From Desulfuromonas acetoxidans DSM 684 (GTDB lineage: Bacteria > Desulfobacterota > Desulfuromonadia > Desulfuromonadales > Desulfuromonadaceae), in the NCBI RefSeq assembly GCF_000167355.1, contig NZ_AAEW02000009.1, positions 1 to 64,000 of the forward strand: DNA of 64,000 bases. The letters run 5' to 3'. A program made the position numbers and the translations under genes. The notes under the pieces were generated by a model, which made no database searches, was not told where the DNA came from, and worked only from the letters and a program-made list of their open reading frames with translations. How positions within the stretch are numbered: position 1 is the first letter of the stretch; every line of letters starts with the position of its first letter. This document shows positions 14,897 through 22,955 of this stretch, piece after piece.

Positions 14897-16546
14897 ATGG
14901 GCAACAAGGAACATCTGTTACAGCAACTGACCGGCGTGGATTCTTCCAAGCTCAACTACTATGTTGAGCTGAAGAAGAAAAACGAGGAGATTCTCAAGCA
15001 GAACACACTGCTGGAGATTCTCCATCAGTTGACCCGTGACATCAATATCCATATGACGATTGAGGATATTCTTGATCGGACGTTTCTCAAGCTGCCTCAG
15101 GCGATCCCCTGCGACTTCCTCAGCGTCGCCACCCTGTCCATGGAACGCCTCAGCCTTAAGGCTGCCGTACCCAGTGACTTCTGCACCATGGACGAACTGC
15201 CCAAAGACTCTTACAGCTGGCAGGTAATCCGCAGCAAAAAAGCCACCAGCTTTGATCCGGCCACCAGTTATCTGGCCCAAATGCACCGCAAAGATATCTA
15301 CCCGATTGAGCTGAAATCTCTGGCGATCGCGCCGATGTTTGTGCGTTCCGAGGTGATCGGCGTGCTGCTGGTGGCCAGTTTCAACCATGATGCGTATCAG
15401 GAGGCGGAGCTGTCCGCCATTCAACATCTGGCCGACCATTTGTCGATCAGTATCCAGAATTCCCGCCTGTACACCCAGGTTTCACGGGCAAAACAGGAGT
15501 GGGAGCAGACCTTCCGCGCCGTGACCGACCCCATTGTGCTGGTCGACCTCGATTACAATGTGATCCTGCATAACGGCCACTTGCCGGAACAGATGCGCAA
15601 AACCTGGGAACAGTCGAACAGCAACAAATGTTATGCCTGTCTGCATGGCCTTCTCGAACCCTGTCCGGACTGCCCGATGGAGGAGATGCAGAAAACGCTG
15701 CAGCCACAGCATATCCGAATTCATGACGAATCGGGCCTGACTCTGGACCGTTCCCACTATCCCGTCCTCACCGACAAAGGACAGATGGTGGCCATGACCA
15801 TCATCCTCAAGGACGTGACGGAAAAGGTCAAAATGGAAGCCCAGTTGGTACAGTCGGCCAAGCTGGCCGCCATTGGCGAGATGGCTGCCGGTGTCGCCCA
15901 TGAGCTGAACAGCCCGATGACCGTCATTATCGGCACCGCACAACTGCTGGCACGTGAACTGGCGGAACAAAACGTCTCTGAAGAGATTGACGATATCATC
16001 AACTGCGGGCTGCGCTGTAAGCGCATTATCCAGAACCTGCTGACATTCTCACGCCAGGATCAGATTGCCGTCAGCTCCACAGATCTCAACAGTGAGGTGG
16101 AACGGGTTCTGAGCCTGATTCAATACCAGATCAACCGCAACCAGATCCGGATCATTGCCGATCTCGATCCGAAGCTGCCGACCATGACCGCCAACGGTCC
16201 GCAGATTCAACAGGTGCTGACCAACCTGCTGGTCAATGCCCGTGATGCTCTTGACAGCCTTAACGATGAAGAAAAAGTGATCCATGTTCGCACCCATGTG
16301 CGGGAAAAAGACGGCAAGCGCTGGGCGATTATCAGTGTCGAGGATAACGGCTGCGGCATTGAAGAGAAGGATCTGCAAAAGATCTTTACACCGTTTTTCA
16401 CCAGCAAGGATGCCACCAAAGGCACCGGGCTGGGTTTGTCGGTGAGCCTGGGCATTGCCCAGGGACATAACGGCACCATCGAAGTGAAGAGCACACCGGG
16501 ACAAGGCAGCACCTTTTCACTGGTCTTGCCGGAAACCGAAGAATAA
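14897..16546 (+). CDS. GAF-PAS sensor histidine kinase with Cys-rich PAS
   Basis: This 549-residue soluble kinase has no membrane segment. It starts with a coiled coil, then a GAF domain (about residues 40-195), a PAS domain (about 205-310), a HisKA domain with the phospho-acceptor H335 in AAGVAHELNSP, and a HATPase domain with DNGCGIEEKD and GTGLGLSVS. The PAS domain holds four Cys residues at 245, 248, 256 and 259 (CYACLHGLLEPCPDCP), which could bind a metal or a redox centre. GAGGAGG precedes the ATG. The next gene is its likely response regulator. The signal is unknown, though an aldehyde, alcohol or redox signal would fit the operon. Confidence 0.9.
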   Translation: MGNKEHLLQQLTGVDSSKLNYYVELKKKNEEILKQNTLLEILHQLTRDINIHMTIEDILDRTFLKLPQAIPCDFLSVATLSMERLSLKAAVPSDFCTMDELPKDSYSWQVIRSKKATSFDPATSYLAQMHRKDIYPIELKSLAIAPMFVRSEVIGVLLVASFNHDAYQEAELSAIQHLADHLSISIQNSRLYTQVSRAKQEWEQTFRAVTDPIVLVDLDYNVILHNGHLPEQMRKTWEQSNSNKCYACLHGLLEPCPDCPMEEMQKTLQPQHIRIHDESGLTLDRSHYPVLTDKGQMVAMTIILKDVTEKVKMEAQLVQSAKLAAIGEMAAGVAHELNSPMTVIIGTAQLLARELAEQNVSEEIDDIINCGLRCKRIIQNLLTFSRQDQIAVSSTDLNSEVERVLSLIQYQINRNQIRIIADLDPKLPTMTANGPQIQQVLTNLLVNARDALDSLNDEEKVIHVRTHVREKDGKRWAIISVEDNGCGIEEKDLQKIFTPFFTSKDATKGTGLGLSVSLGIAQGHNGTIEVKSTPGQGSTFSLVLPETEE

Positions 16547-16622
16547 TTTAAGCCGTTCACGCGCCCCCAACGACGGCGACAAACAGCCTGCGAGGAATCG
16601 TTTGCAAACCGGGAGAGCACCT

Positions 16623-18161
16623 TTGGCCACAATCAATATACTGATTATCGATGACGAAACGGATGTCTGTAATTTTTTCCGTCGCCTGCTCAAGTACAAA
16701 GGCTATGAGGTCACCACCGCGACCAATGAGCCGCAGGCGATCCAGGCGCTGGAGGACAACAATTTCCAGGTCGCACTGGTCGATCTCAAACTGCCGGACA
16801 CCGACGGTTTGACTTTGCTATCTCTGATCAAGAGCCGTCAGCCGGAGTGTGAAGTGATCATCATGACCGGTTACAGCACCATCAAAACAGCGGTCAGTGC
16901 CATGCAGCAGGGCGCTTATGAGTACGTGGAAAAACCCTTTGAAGAGATCAGCGAAATTGAAGAGTTGATTGACCGCGCCGTGGCCTACGGCACCAGCCGG
17001 CAGCAGGGCAACCAGTCCGAAGAGGAATGGGCGGAGGTCGCCGATTCAGTGGGGTTCAAGGTGGGCAACTCCCTGTCCATGCGCCGTACCGTATCGCTGG
17101 CCTATAAGATTGCCAAGAAAAACATCAACGTGTTGATCCAGGGCAAGACCGGTACCGGCAAGGAGGTGATGGCGCGCTTTATTCACGCGGCATCCAACCG
17201 GGCGGATCAGTCGTTTATTGCCGTCAACTGTGGCGCCTTGCCGGAAAACCTGCTCGACAGTGAGCTGTTCGGCCATGAAAAAGGCGCGTTTACCGGCGGT
17301 CATCGCACCCGGCGAGGGATTTTTGAGCTGGCCAACCACGGCACCCTGCTCCTCGATGAGATCGGTGATGCCAGCCCGTTGATTCAGGTCAAACTGCTGC
17401 GGGTCCTGGAAACCGGCGAGTTCATGCGGGTCGGCGGCGAAACACCGATCAAGACCAATGTGCGGGTTATCGCCGCAACCAATGTCGATCTGGAAAAAGC
17501 CATTGATGAAAAAACCTTCCGCGAGGATCTCTACTATCGGCTCAATGTGGTTAAGGTGGAGATCCCATCGTTGGAAGAGCGTCGTGAAGATATCAGCCAG
17601 TTGGCCGAATTCTTTGCCAAACAGCTCAACCCCAACCTGTCGCTCGCTCCAGCGACCCTCGAACGACTCAACGGTTATAGCTGGCCGGGCAATATCCGCG
17701 AGCTGGCCAACTGTATGCGTCGCGCCATTGTACTGTGTAACGACGATGTGATCCAGCCTAACCACCTCGGCGAGCGGCTCGGCAGTCGCAACGAAGAGAG
17801 CAGCCTGTCCGCCGCCCCTGACGATGTCGCTCAACTGCCTGAAAATCCACCACAATCGCTGGAAAACTTCTGGGAAAAATACGGCAATGAAGAGGTCCTT
17901 GAAGCGATGAGTCCCGGGGAGCTGCATCAGATGTGGCACTCGCTACGCGGCCTGGAAAAAACCCTCACCTCCATCATGGCGCGTAAAAATATGCTGCCGC
18001 CGAGTCATCAGGGGCTCAAGGACAGTGAAAAGGAAACCATTCAGGAAGCACTGGAACAGCACCGCTGGAACATTACTGAAACCGCCAAGAGCCTCGGCAT
18101 TGCCCGCAACACGTTGCACCGGAAAATTAAAAAATATAATCTACGTTTTAAGGAGTCCTGA
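16623..18161 (+). CDS. Sigma-54-dependent response regulator
   Basis: This 512-residue NtrC-type activator has a receiver domain (phospho-acceptor D54 in ALVDLKLPD), a sigma-54 AAA+ domain with Walker A GKTGTGKE and the sigma-54 contact loop GAFTGG, and a C-terminal Fis-type helix-turn-helix (WNITETAKSLGIARNTLHRKI). A linker of about 100 residues between AAA+ and HTH has no known motif. The start chosen is the TTG at 16623, seven bases after GGGAG; an earlier TTG at 16602 lacks a good site. It probably receives phosphate from the kinase just upstream and acts on the sigma-54-type promoters at 9552 and 10039. Confidence 0.92.
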   Translation: MATINILIIDDETDVCNFFRRLLKYKGYEVTTATNEPQAIQALEDNNFQVALVDLKLPDTDGLTLLSLIKSRQPECEVIIMTGYSTIKTAVSAMQQGAYEYVEKPFEEISEIEELIDRAVAYGTSRQQGNQSEEEWAEVADSVGFKVGNSLSMRRTVSLAYKIAKKNINVLIQGKTGTGKEVMARFIHAASNRADQSFIAVNCGALPENLLDSELFGHEKGAFTGGHRTRRGIFELANHGTLLLDEIGDASPLIQVKLLRVLETGEFMRVGGETPIKTNVRVIAATNVDLEKAIDEKTFREDLYYRLNVVKVEIPSLEERREDISQLAEFFAKQLNPNLSLAPATLERLNGYSWPGNIRELANCMRRAIVLCNDDVIQPNHLGERLGSRNEESSLSAAPDDVAQLPENPPQSLENFWEKYGNEEVLEAMSPGELHQMWHSLRGLEKTLTSIMARKNMLPPSHQGLKDSEKETIQEALEQHRWNITETAKSLGIARNTLHRKIKKYNLRFKES

Positions 18162-18212
18162 TCCGTCATCGGAGATTCACCTCCCGACGCGGATCGTTAA
18201 ATCGAAACGACC

Positions 18213-19541
18213 ATGACACCTGTAATCCCGACAATTGCCGAGCCGTTGCCGTCACCGGCACTGCGCCCGTTGCCCAGCAAGCTGTTTGTTGAAACCACCA
18301 CCTTTTGTAATTTGTCCTGCCCGATGTGCGTCAAACACGCCGAAGGCAGTACCATTGAGGAGGGTCACCTCACCCAGGCGACTTTCGACGCCCTGAAACC
18401 GGCTTTTTCCCATTTAGAGGCCCTGTTTCTCAACGGCATCGGCGAACCGCTTCTCCATCCACAACTGGCCTCGTTTATCGCTCAGGCCCGTGCGGAGATG
18501 GCCACAGACGCCTGGATCGGTTTTCAATCCAACGGCCTGCTGTTCACCCCGGAAAATGCCCAGCAGATTCTCGATGCCGGTGCTAACCGCATCTGCTTGT
18601 CTATTGACTCGCTCAGTCCGGCCCTGTTCAAAAAGATCCGTCAGGGCGGTCAGGTCGGAGCAGTCCAACGCGCCTTCGCTACGCTCAATGAGGCACGCCG
18701 TCACACCACCACAGCGAATGTCAAACTCGGCATGGAGTTGGTGGTGGTTCAGGAAAACGTCCAAGAACTGCCGGAGCTGATCCGCTGGGCCGCCAAACAG
18801 GGGGTGGACTTCGCCCTGGTCACCCAGATGTTGCCCTATGATGCCCGCTACTGCGACAACGTTGCTTATGACATCAACACCGATGCTGCCATCGCCATTT
18901 TTGAGCGCGGCTGTCAGACTGCCCGCCAACAGGGCATTGACTTGGTGGCCTGGCTGCACAATACCTGGACCCGACAGAAACCCGGCGATGACTTTGTCCG
19001 CCAACTGATTCAGCAGATGAAAAGCCAGGCTCGCGACCAGGGGGTGTTTTTCAACCTCACCACCCTCACCACCCGCTCCCGAGAGCAGCAACATCAGGTG
19101 TCCGAACACTTTGAGCGCGCCCGGCAGACCGCCCAGGCCTGTGGTATTGAGCTGAGCCTACCGTCTTTGACGGCCACCCAGCAACGTCACTGTGCCTTTG
19201 TTGAGGATGGCGGTGCCTTCATCAGTTGGGACGGCAATCTGCACCCCTGCTACAACCTGTGGCACAATTACCGCTGCTTTCTCAACGGCTGGGAAAACCG
19301 CATTGCCACCCGTCAATTCGGCAATGTGACGCAACAGGGGCTCGAAGCGCTGTGGAATCGTCCCGACTTTGTCCAGTTCCGCCGCAACGTGCTCGATTAC
19401 GACTATCCATTTTGCAGTTGTTGCACGGTCGCCCCGTGCGACTACATTGACAATGAGGCGTTCGAAGAGGACTGTTATCTGCGCAGCGAGCCTTGTGGCA
19501 CCTGCCTGTGGGCGATGGGCCTGCTGCAATGCCTCCAGTAA
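18213..19541 (+). CDS. Radical SAM/SPASM putative metalloenzyme maturase
   Basis: This 442-residue protein has the radical SAM motif CNLSCPMC near residue 31 and GIGEP, the SAM-binding loop. The C-terminal third is Cys-rich in SPASM style: LHPCYNLWHNY, CSCCTVAPC and CYLRSEPCGTCLW. Such proteins bind auxiliary [4Fe-4S] clusters and modify peptides or enzymes. Families of this type are known beside tungsten or other metalloenzymes in Geobacter-like bacteria and are thought to mature them. It is the last gene of the rightward block, so it is a candidate maturase for the aldehyde oxidoreductase or an alcohol dehydrogenase. The target is not shown by the sequence. Confidence 0.82.
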   Translation: MTPVIPTIAEPLPSPALRPLPSKLFVETTTFCNLSCPMCVKHAEGSTIEEGHLTQATFDALKPAFSHLEALFLNGIGEPLLHPQLASFIAQARAEMATDAWIGFQSNGLLFTPENAQQILDAGANRICLSIDSLSPALFKKIRQGGQVGAVQRAFATLNEARRHTTTANVKLGMELVVVQENVQELPELIRWAAKQGVDFALVTQMLPYDARYCDNVAYDINTDAAIAIFERGCQTARQQGIDLVAWLHNTWTRQKPGDDFVRQLIQQMKSQARDQGVFFNLTTLTTRSREQQHQVSEHFERARQTAQACGIELSLPSLTATQQRHCAFVEDGGAFISWDGNLHPCYNLWHNYRCFLNGWENRIATRQFGNVTQQGLEALWNRPDFVQFRRNVLDYDYPFCSCCTVAPCDYIDNEAFEEDCYLRSEPCGTCLWAMGLLQCLQ

Positions 19542-19626
19542 TGCGCCTTTTGTAACAACATCTCAACAACGTCCTTTGAAGGACATTGTCATCACACGAT
19601 AACAGCAAGACTCAAGGAGATTCCTG

Positions 19627-20070
19627 ATGGCTGACCAACTGATTTGCCCGCATTGCGGCAAACCTGTCAAAGAATACCGCAACCCGTTTCCCACCGTGGA
19701 TATCATCATCCGTCAGGGTGACAGCATTGTCCTGATTGAGCGCAAAAATGAACCCCTCGGTTGGGCACTGCCCGGCGGCTTCGTCGACTACGGTGAAAGT
19801 TTTGAACACGCCGCAGCGCGTGAAGCCAAAGAGGAAACAAGCCTGACGGTGACAAACCTGGCGCAGTTCCGTGCCTATTCTGATCCGGATCGTGATCCAC
19901 GCCAGCACAACATCTCTGTGGTGTTCACGGCTGAAGGCGAAGGAGTTTTGTGTGGTGGTGATGATGCGGCGAGCGCCAAATTGTTCCCCCTTGACAATCT
20001 GCCGGATCCACTGTGTTTTGATCACGCCACCATCATTGCCGATTATCTTAAGGCACGCGGCGAAGCCTGA
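19627..20070 (+). CDS. Nudix hydrolase with N-terminal zinc ribbon
   Basis: This 147-residue protein has a short Cys pair CPHCGK at residues 8-13 followed by the Nudix box GGFVDYGESFEHAAAREAKEE, split as G-x5-E-x7-REAKEE, which binds Mg2+ and cleaves a nucleoside diphosphate-X substrate. The substrate cannot be told. CAAGGAG precedes the ATG. The gene is separated from the radical SAM gene by 85 bases and is probably its own unit. Confidence 0.9.
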   Translation: MADQLICPHCGKPVKEYRNPFPTVDIIIRQGDSIVLIERKNEPLGWALPGGFVDYGESFEHAAAREAKEETSLTVTNLAQFRAYSDPDRDPRQHNISVVFTAEGEGVLCGGDDAASAKLFPLDNLPDPLCFDHATIIADYLKARGEA

Positions 20071-20196
20071 ATAGACAGCCTGTCAACGCCCTTCTGACGC
20101 GGTTTTCGGGACAAAAGTCTGGACGAAAACCATGAAGGACGATTATAATTGCCCCTCTGTATACAATTTGATCGGACACATTTCAGGAGGGATAAC

Positions 20197-20820
20197 ATGA
20201 CACAGGCAGTTTGCGAATGCGGCACCATACGACAGAAGATCCTGGAGACACTGCGCTTTATCAAGCAGGTGCTCCTCGACCCGGCAACACAGTTTCGTCA
20301 TATGCCCCGTCAGGGCGGTTTTATCGAACCCTTGATCGCCATTGCGGCGCTGGGCCTGTTGGCCGGTGTTGTACGCGTTCTCGTAACGTTTTATTACATG
20401 GTCAACGGTGCCGAAGTGGGCTTGTTCACAGCCTTGTCATCGATCATCACCACGCCGATCACCGTGGTGGCGTTTTGCTATATCGGTGCGTTTCTGCTCA
20501 GCGTCATCATGAAACTGCTCGGTGCCGACCCGTCCTTGGAGATCGCCTTTCGCGTCACCAGCTATCTGGCCATCGTCAGTCCAGCAGCGGTGATCCTGAC
20601 CGCGATCCCCTACGTCGGCAATATCGCAGTTCTGGCGATTCTCGCCTATCTGCTGGTCATTGCCGCCATTGAGGTCTACCAGCTCAACAGCAACACCGCC
20701 TGGATGGTGTTCGGCACCGGGGCTGCCGCACTGGCACTGCTTTCCGCAGTTTCCGACTACCGCCAGCAACCGCAGCCGGAATCAGTTCAACCGGCCGCCG
20801 TTGACGTACACCACCGATAA
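20197..20820 (+). CDS. Yip1 family membrane protein
   Basis: This 207-residue protein has a soluble N-terminus with KQVLLDPATQFRHMPRQGG, typical of bacterial Yip1-domain proteins, then about five hydrophobic segments between residues 45 and 190. CAGGAGG precedes the ATG at 20197. The function of bacterial Yip1 proteins is unknown. It appears monocistronic. Confidence 0.78.
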   Translation: MTQAVCECGTIRQKILETLRFIKQVLLDPATQFRHMPRQGGFIEPLIAIAALGLLAGVVRVLVTFYYMVNGAEVGLFTALSSIITTPITVVAFCYIGAFLLSVIMKLLGADPSLEIAFRVTSYLAIVSPAAVILTAIPYVGNIAVLAILAYLLVIAAIEVYQLNSNTAWMVFGTGAAALALLSAVSDYRQQPQPESVQPAAVDVHHR

Positions 20821-20979
20821 TCGCTTAAAACAGTCAGAAGAAGCCACGACGGCAGACTTTTCTTCCGACCGTTTTTCTGATACATGTATAGGCAGTGCAA
20901 CGGTATAACCGTTTGCATTTATTAGCCTTACATGGCTCAACTTCTTTTATTGCTGCCTGGCAGCACAGCAAGGATGATC

Positions 20980-21756
20980 ATGATTACCGTCCCCCTGAAT
21001 CAGAATGCCTACCACACGGCGGATCACAGTGACGGCTGGCTGTCAGCACAATTGCCCACCGCCAGTTTTTATGCCCGGGCTTTTCCAATTGTTTTCAAGG
21101 CTGCGTGGATGGCTCGCCAGGATATCTACACCGACGGGGACTGGTCAACCAGCAGTCTGAACATCCTGCGCGCTCTGGAAAAATCCGGCGCCCGTTTGCA
21201 TATTGAGGGGATGGAGCACGTTTGCGCCAGCCACGAGCCGTGTGTGTTCATCGGTAACCACATGAGTACGCTGGAAACCTTTATTCTACCTTCCCTGATC
21301 GCCCCGTATCGCCGGGTCACCTTTGTCGTCAAACAAAGCTTGGTCGACTACCCGGTCTTCAAGCATGTCATGCGTTCGCGCCAGCCGGTGGTGGTCAACC
21401 GCACGAACCCGCGTGAAGACCTCAAAGCGGTGCTCGAGCAGGGCTGCGAAAAGCTGGCACAAGGCACCAGCATTGTCGTGTTTCCCCAGACCACCCGCAC
21501 CACGGAGTTTGATCCCGACCAGTTTAACTCCATCGGTATCAAGCTGGCCAAAAAGGCCAAGGTGCCCATCATCCCGCTGGCGCTGCGCACCGATGCATGG
21601 GAGAACGGAAAAAAACTTAAAGACTTTGGTGTGATCGATCCCCACCGGCCAATCCATTTCGAATTTGGTGCTCCCATGGACGCTCAGGGCAATGCCAAAG
21701 AGATTCATCAGGCCATGGTTCAGTTTATTCAGGATCGTCTCAAGCAGTGGTTCTAA
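20980..21756 (+). CDS. PlsC-like lysophospholipid acyltransferase, variant motifs
   Basis: This 258-residue protein has the PlsC fold: GNHMSTLETF (motif I), VVVNRTNPREDLKAV (motif II), IVVFPQTTRT (motif III) and VPIIPLALRTD (motif IV). Motif I normally reads NHxSxxD and motif III FPEGTRS; here the acidic residue is Glu in motif I and the Glu of motif III is Gln. It may acylate another acceptor, or use a shifted catalytic pair. The ATG at 20980 is spaced six bases from AAGG. The stop codon TAA is the first base triplet of repeat copy D. Confidence 0.8.
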   Translation: MITVPLNQNAYHTADHSDGWLSAQLPTASFYARAFPIVFKAAWMARQDIYTDGDWSTSSLNILRALEKSGARLHIEGMEHVCASHEPCVFIGNHMSTLETFILPSLIAPYRRVTFVVKQSLVDYPVFKHVMRSRQPVVVNRTNPREDLKAVLEQGCEKLAQGTSIVVFPQTTRTTEFDPDQFNSIGIKLAKKAKVPIIPLALRTDAWENGKKLKDFGVIDPHRPIHFEFGAPMDAQGNAKEIHQAMVQFIQDRLKQWF

Positions 21757-21850
21757 CAGGCTGTTAAAAAACAGACTGAGAACCCATGGACGGGCGACCA
21801 AAATCAAGGACAGGTTTTCTAGTCCTTGATTTTGTAAGCAAGAAACCAGC
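21754..21850 (+). repeat. Dispersed hairpin repeat, copy D
   Basis: It starts TAACAGGCTGTTAAAAAACAGACTG and continues with GGACGGGCGACC and a hairpin of AATCAAGGAC with its complement, then TTTTGTAAGCAAG. The last hairpin of the full element is missing. The first three bases are the stop codon of the acyltransferase. Confidence 0.8.
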
Positions 21851-21861
21851 TTCATAAAACA

Positions 21862-21899
21862 CAAAAAAAGGGTCGCATCTGTTGATGCGACCCTTTTTA
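21862..21899. terminator. Bidirectional terminator
   Basis: GGGTCGCATC TGTT GATGCGACCC is flanked by an A-run on the left and a T-run on the right. It ends the acyltransferase gene from one side and the HesB-like selenoprotein gene from the other. Confidence 0.92.
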
Positions 21900-21921
21900 T
21901 CTTCCAACTCCAGCTGACAGC

Positions 21922-22224
21922 TTAGCCGCAGCTACCACCGCAGCTACCACCGCAGCCATCACCTTTTTTGGAGGTAATGCTGAAACCGTCCTGGACAAAA
22001 TGGATCACCTGGTCTTCGCTGAAGCGGGCAACCTGGGGATCAAGAAGGACATCGATCTCATTGATATTCAGTTGCTTATCCTCGTCTGTTGACTCGTCCA
22101 GAGTCAATCCCAAAGAGGGACCACCTCAGCCAAAACCTGCCAGTGTCACACGCAGTGACTTACCGGGGTTTTGCTCAAGAATTGTCTTGAGCTCGTTACG
22201 AGCCTCATCAGTAATGGTTAACAT
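21922..22224 (-). CDS. HesB-like selenoprotein (in-frame UGA = Sec33)
   Basis: Reading from the ATG at 22224 (AAGGA upstream), 32 codons lead to an in-frame TGA at 22126-22128 and then on to a normal stop at 21922. The protein of 100 residues reads LRVTLAGFG-U-GGPSLGLTLDES around the TGA. HesB/IscA proteins have Cys at this spot, so the TGA is read as selenocysteine; the HesB-like selenoprotein family is known in delta-proteobacteria. The C-terminus CGGSCGGSCG is also typical. A short TCCC/GGGA hairpin follows the TGA and could be the SECIS element. The function is unknown, perhaps Fe-S or redox chemistry. Automated callers would truncate it to a 63-residue fragment. Confidence 0.93.
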
Positions 22225-22280
22225 GAAGTTGATCCTTTCCTGCATTTGTTGGATGCTGAACAGCATCCTGAAAAACGGCC

Positions 22281-22625
22281 TTACCCGTTGAGTAACGCCT
22301 CATACATCTCTTCGTTGAAACCGATCAGGTAAGCGTCGCCGACTTTAAAAGTGGGCGCACGAAGATTGCCTGACGGCCCCATAGCGGCCTTGAGAATCAG
22401 GACACGATTATCATCATTGACATCGAATTCTTTGCGTGACTTGCCTTTGGCGGCAAACACCCGTTGCGCACCGCGTAACAGTGCCCAGGCCGCCTGTTCA
22501 TCCATTTTCTCTTTGCGGGCATCCACCTGCGTGCCCAGTTCAACCTGATTGTGCTCAAAAAACTTTTGAGCTTTCGTGCACGAGGTTCAACCCTTGCGAA
22601 AATAGATCCATTCAACGCGCTTCAT
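22281..22625 (-). CDS. ArsC-like/thioredoxin-fold selenoprotein (Sec13)
   Basis: From the ATG at 22625 (GGAGG five bases upstream), twelve codons MKRVEWIYFRKG lead to an in-frame TGA at 22587-22589, followed by TSCTKAQKFFEHN and a complete ArsC/Spx-like sequence to the stop at 22281. The 114-residue product has a U-T-S-C motif where related proteins have C-x-x-C, so the TGA is a selenocysteine codon in a redox site. A hairpin GCTCAAAA/TTTTTTGAGC lies about 20 bases after the TGA and may be the SECIS. It sits 56 bases upstream of the HesB-like selenoprotein and is probably co-transcribed with it. Arsenate reductase activity is not implied. Confidence 0.93.
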
Positions 22626-22773
22626 CGATCCTCCGAACTGTGTAATCAAAAATTTCGATTGATCATACAAAGAGTCATATATAAAACCTATGGATAAAAA
22701 TGTCAACGCTGGAAAGGTTTTGGCTGAGCTTGAAGAAACGTTACGCCACGGAAAATGGCGATTGGCGGGGGGA

Positions 22774-22914
22774 GCTAACGGACAGAGCAGCCTGTGGCGA
22801 CCAAAACCAAAAACAGGTTTTCTAGTGCTTGATTCTGTAAGCAAGGCGGAAATCGCATTTTCAGCCTGCGCCACTGAAAAGTCCCAGAATGGGACTTTTT
22901 CAATATCCTGTTAA
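22774..22914 (+). repeat. Dispersed hairpin repeat, copy E
   Basis: This copy contains AAAACAGGTTTTCTAGTGCTTGATTCTG, GGCGGAAATCGCATTTTCAGCC and the end hairpin AAGTCCCAGAATGGGACTTTTTCAATATCCTGTTAA. Its left end is degraded. It fills most of the 330-base gap between the ArsC-like gene and the lipoprotein gene. Confidence 0.8.
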
Positions 22915-22916
22915 AC

Positions 22917-22949
22917 CTCCCGGCCCCCACAGCGATGGGGAGCCGGGAG
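22917..22949 (-). terminator. Terminator of the lipoprotein gene
   Basis: On the minus strand CTCCCGGCTCCCC and GGGGGCCGGGAG form a strong stem with an ATCGCTGT loop, followed by GTTTAA. The T-run is weak, but the position just after the stop codon fits. Confidence 0.65.
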
Positions 22950-22955
22950 AAGTGG

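Noticed and set aside
21922-21960. Short tandem repeat GCAGCTACCACC resembling a CRISPR start
   Set aside because: It encodes the Cys-Gly-Gly-Ser-Cys tail of the HesB-like protein; there are no spacers.
22126-22128. In-frame stop as a sign of a pseudogene
   Set aside because: The frame is intact on both sides, the position matches a conserved Cys, and a second selenoprotein is next to it, so recoding to selenocysteine is the better reading.
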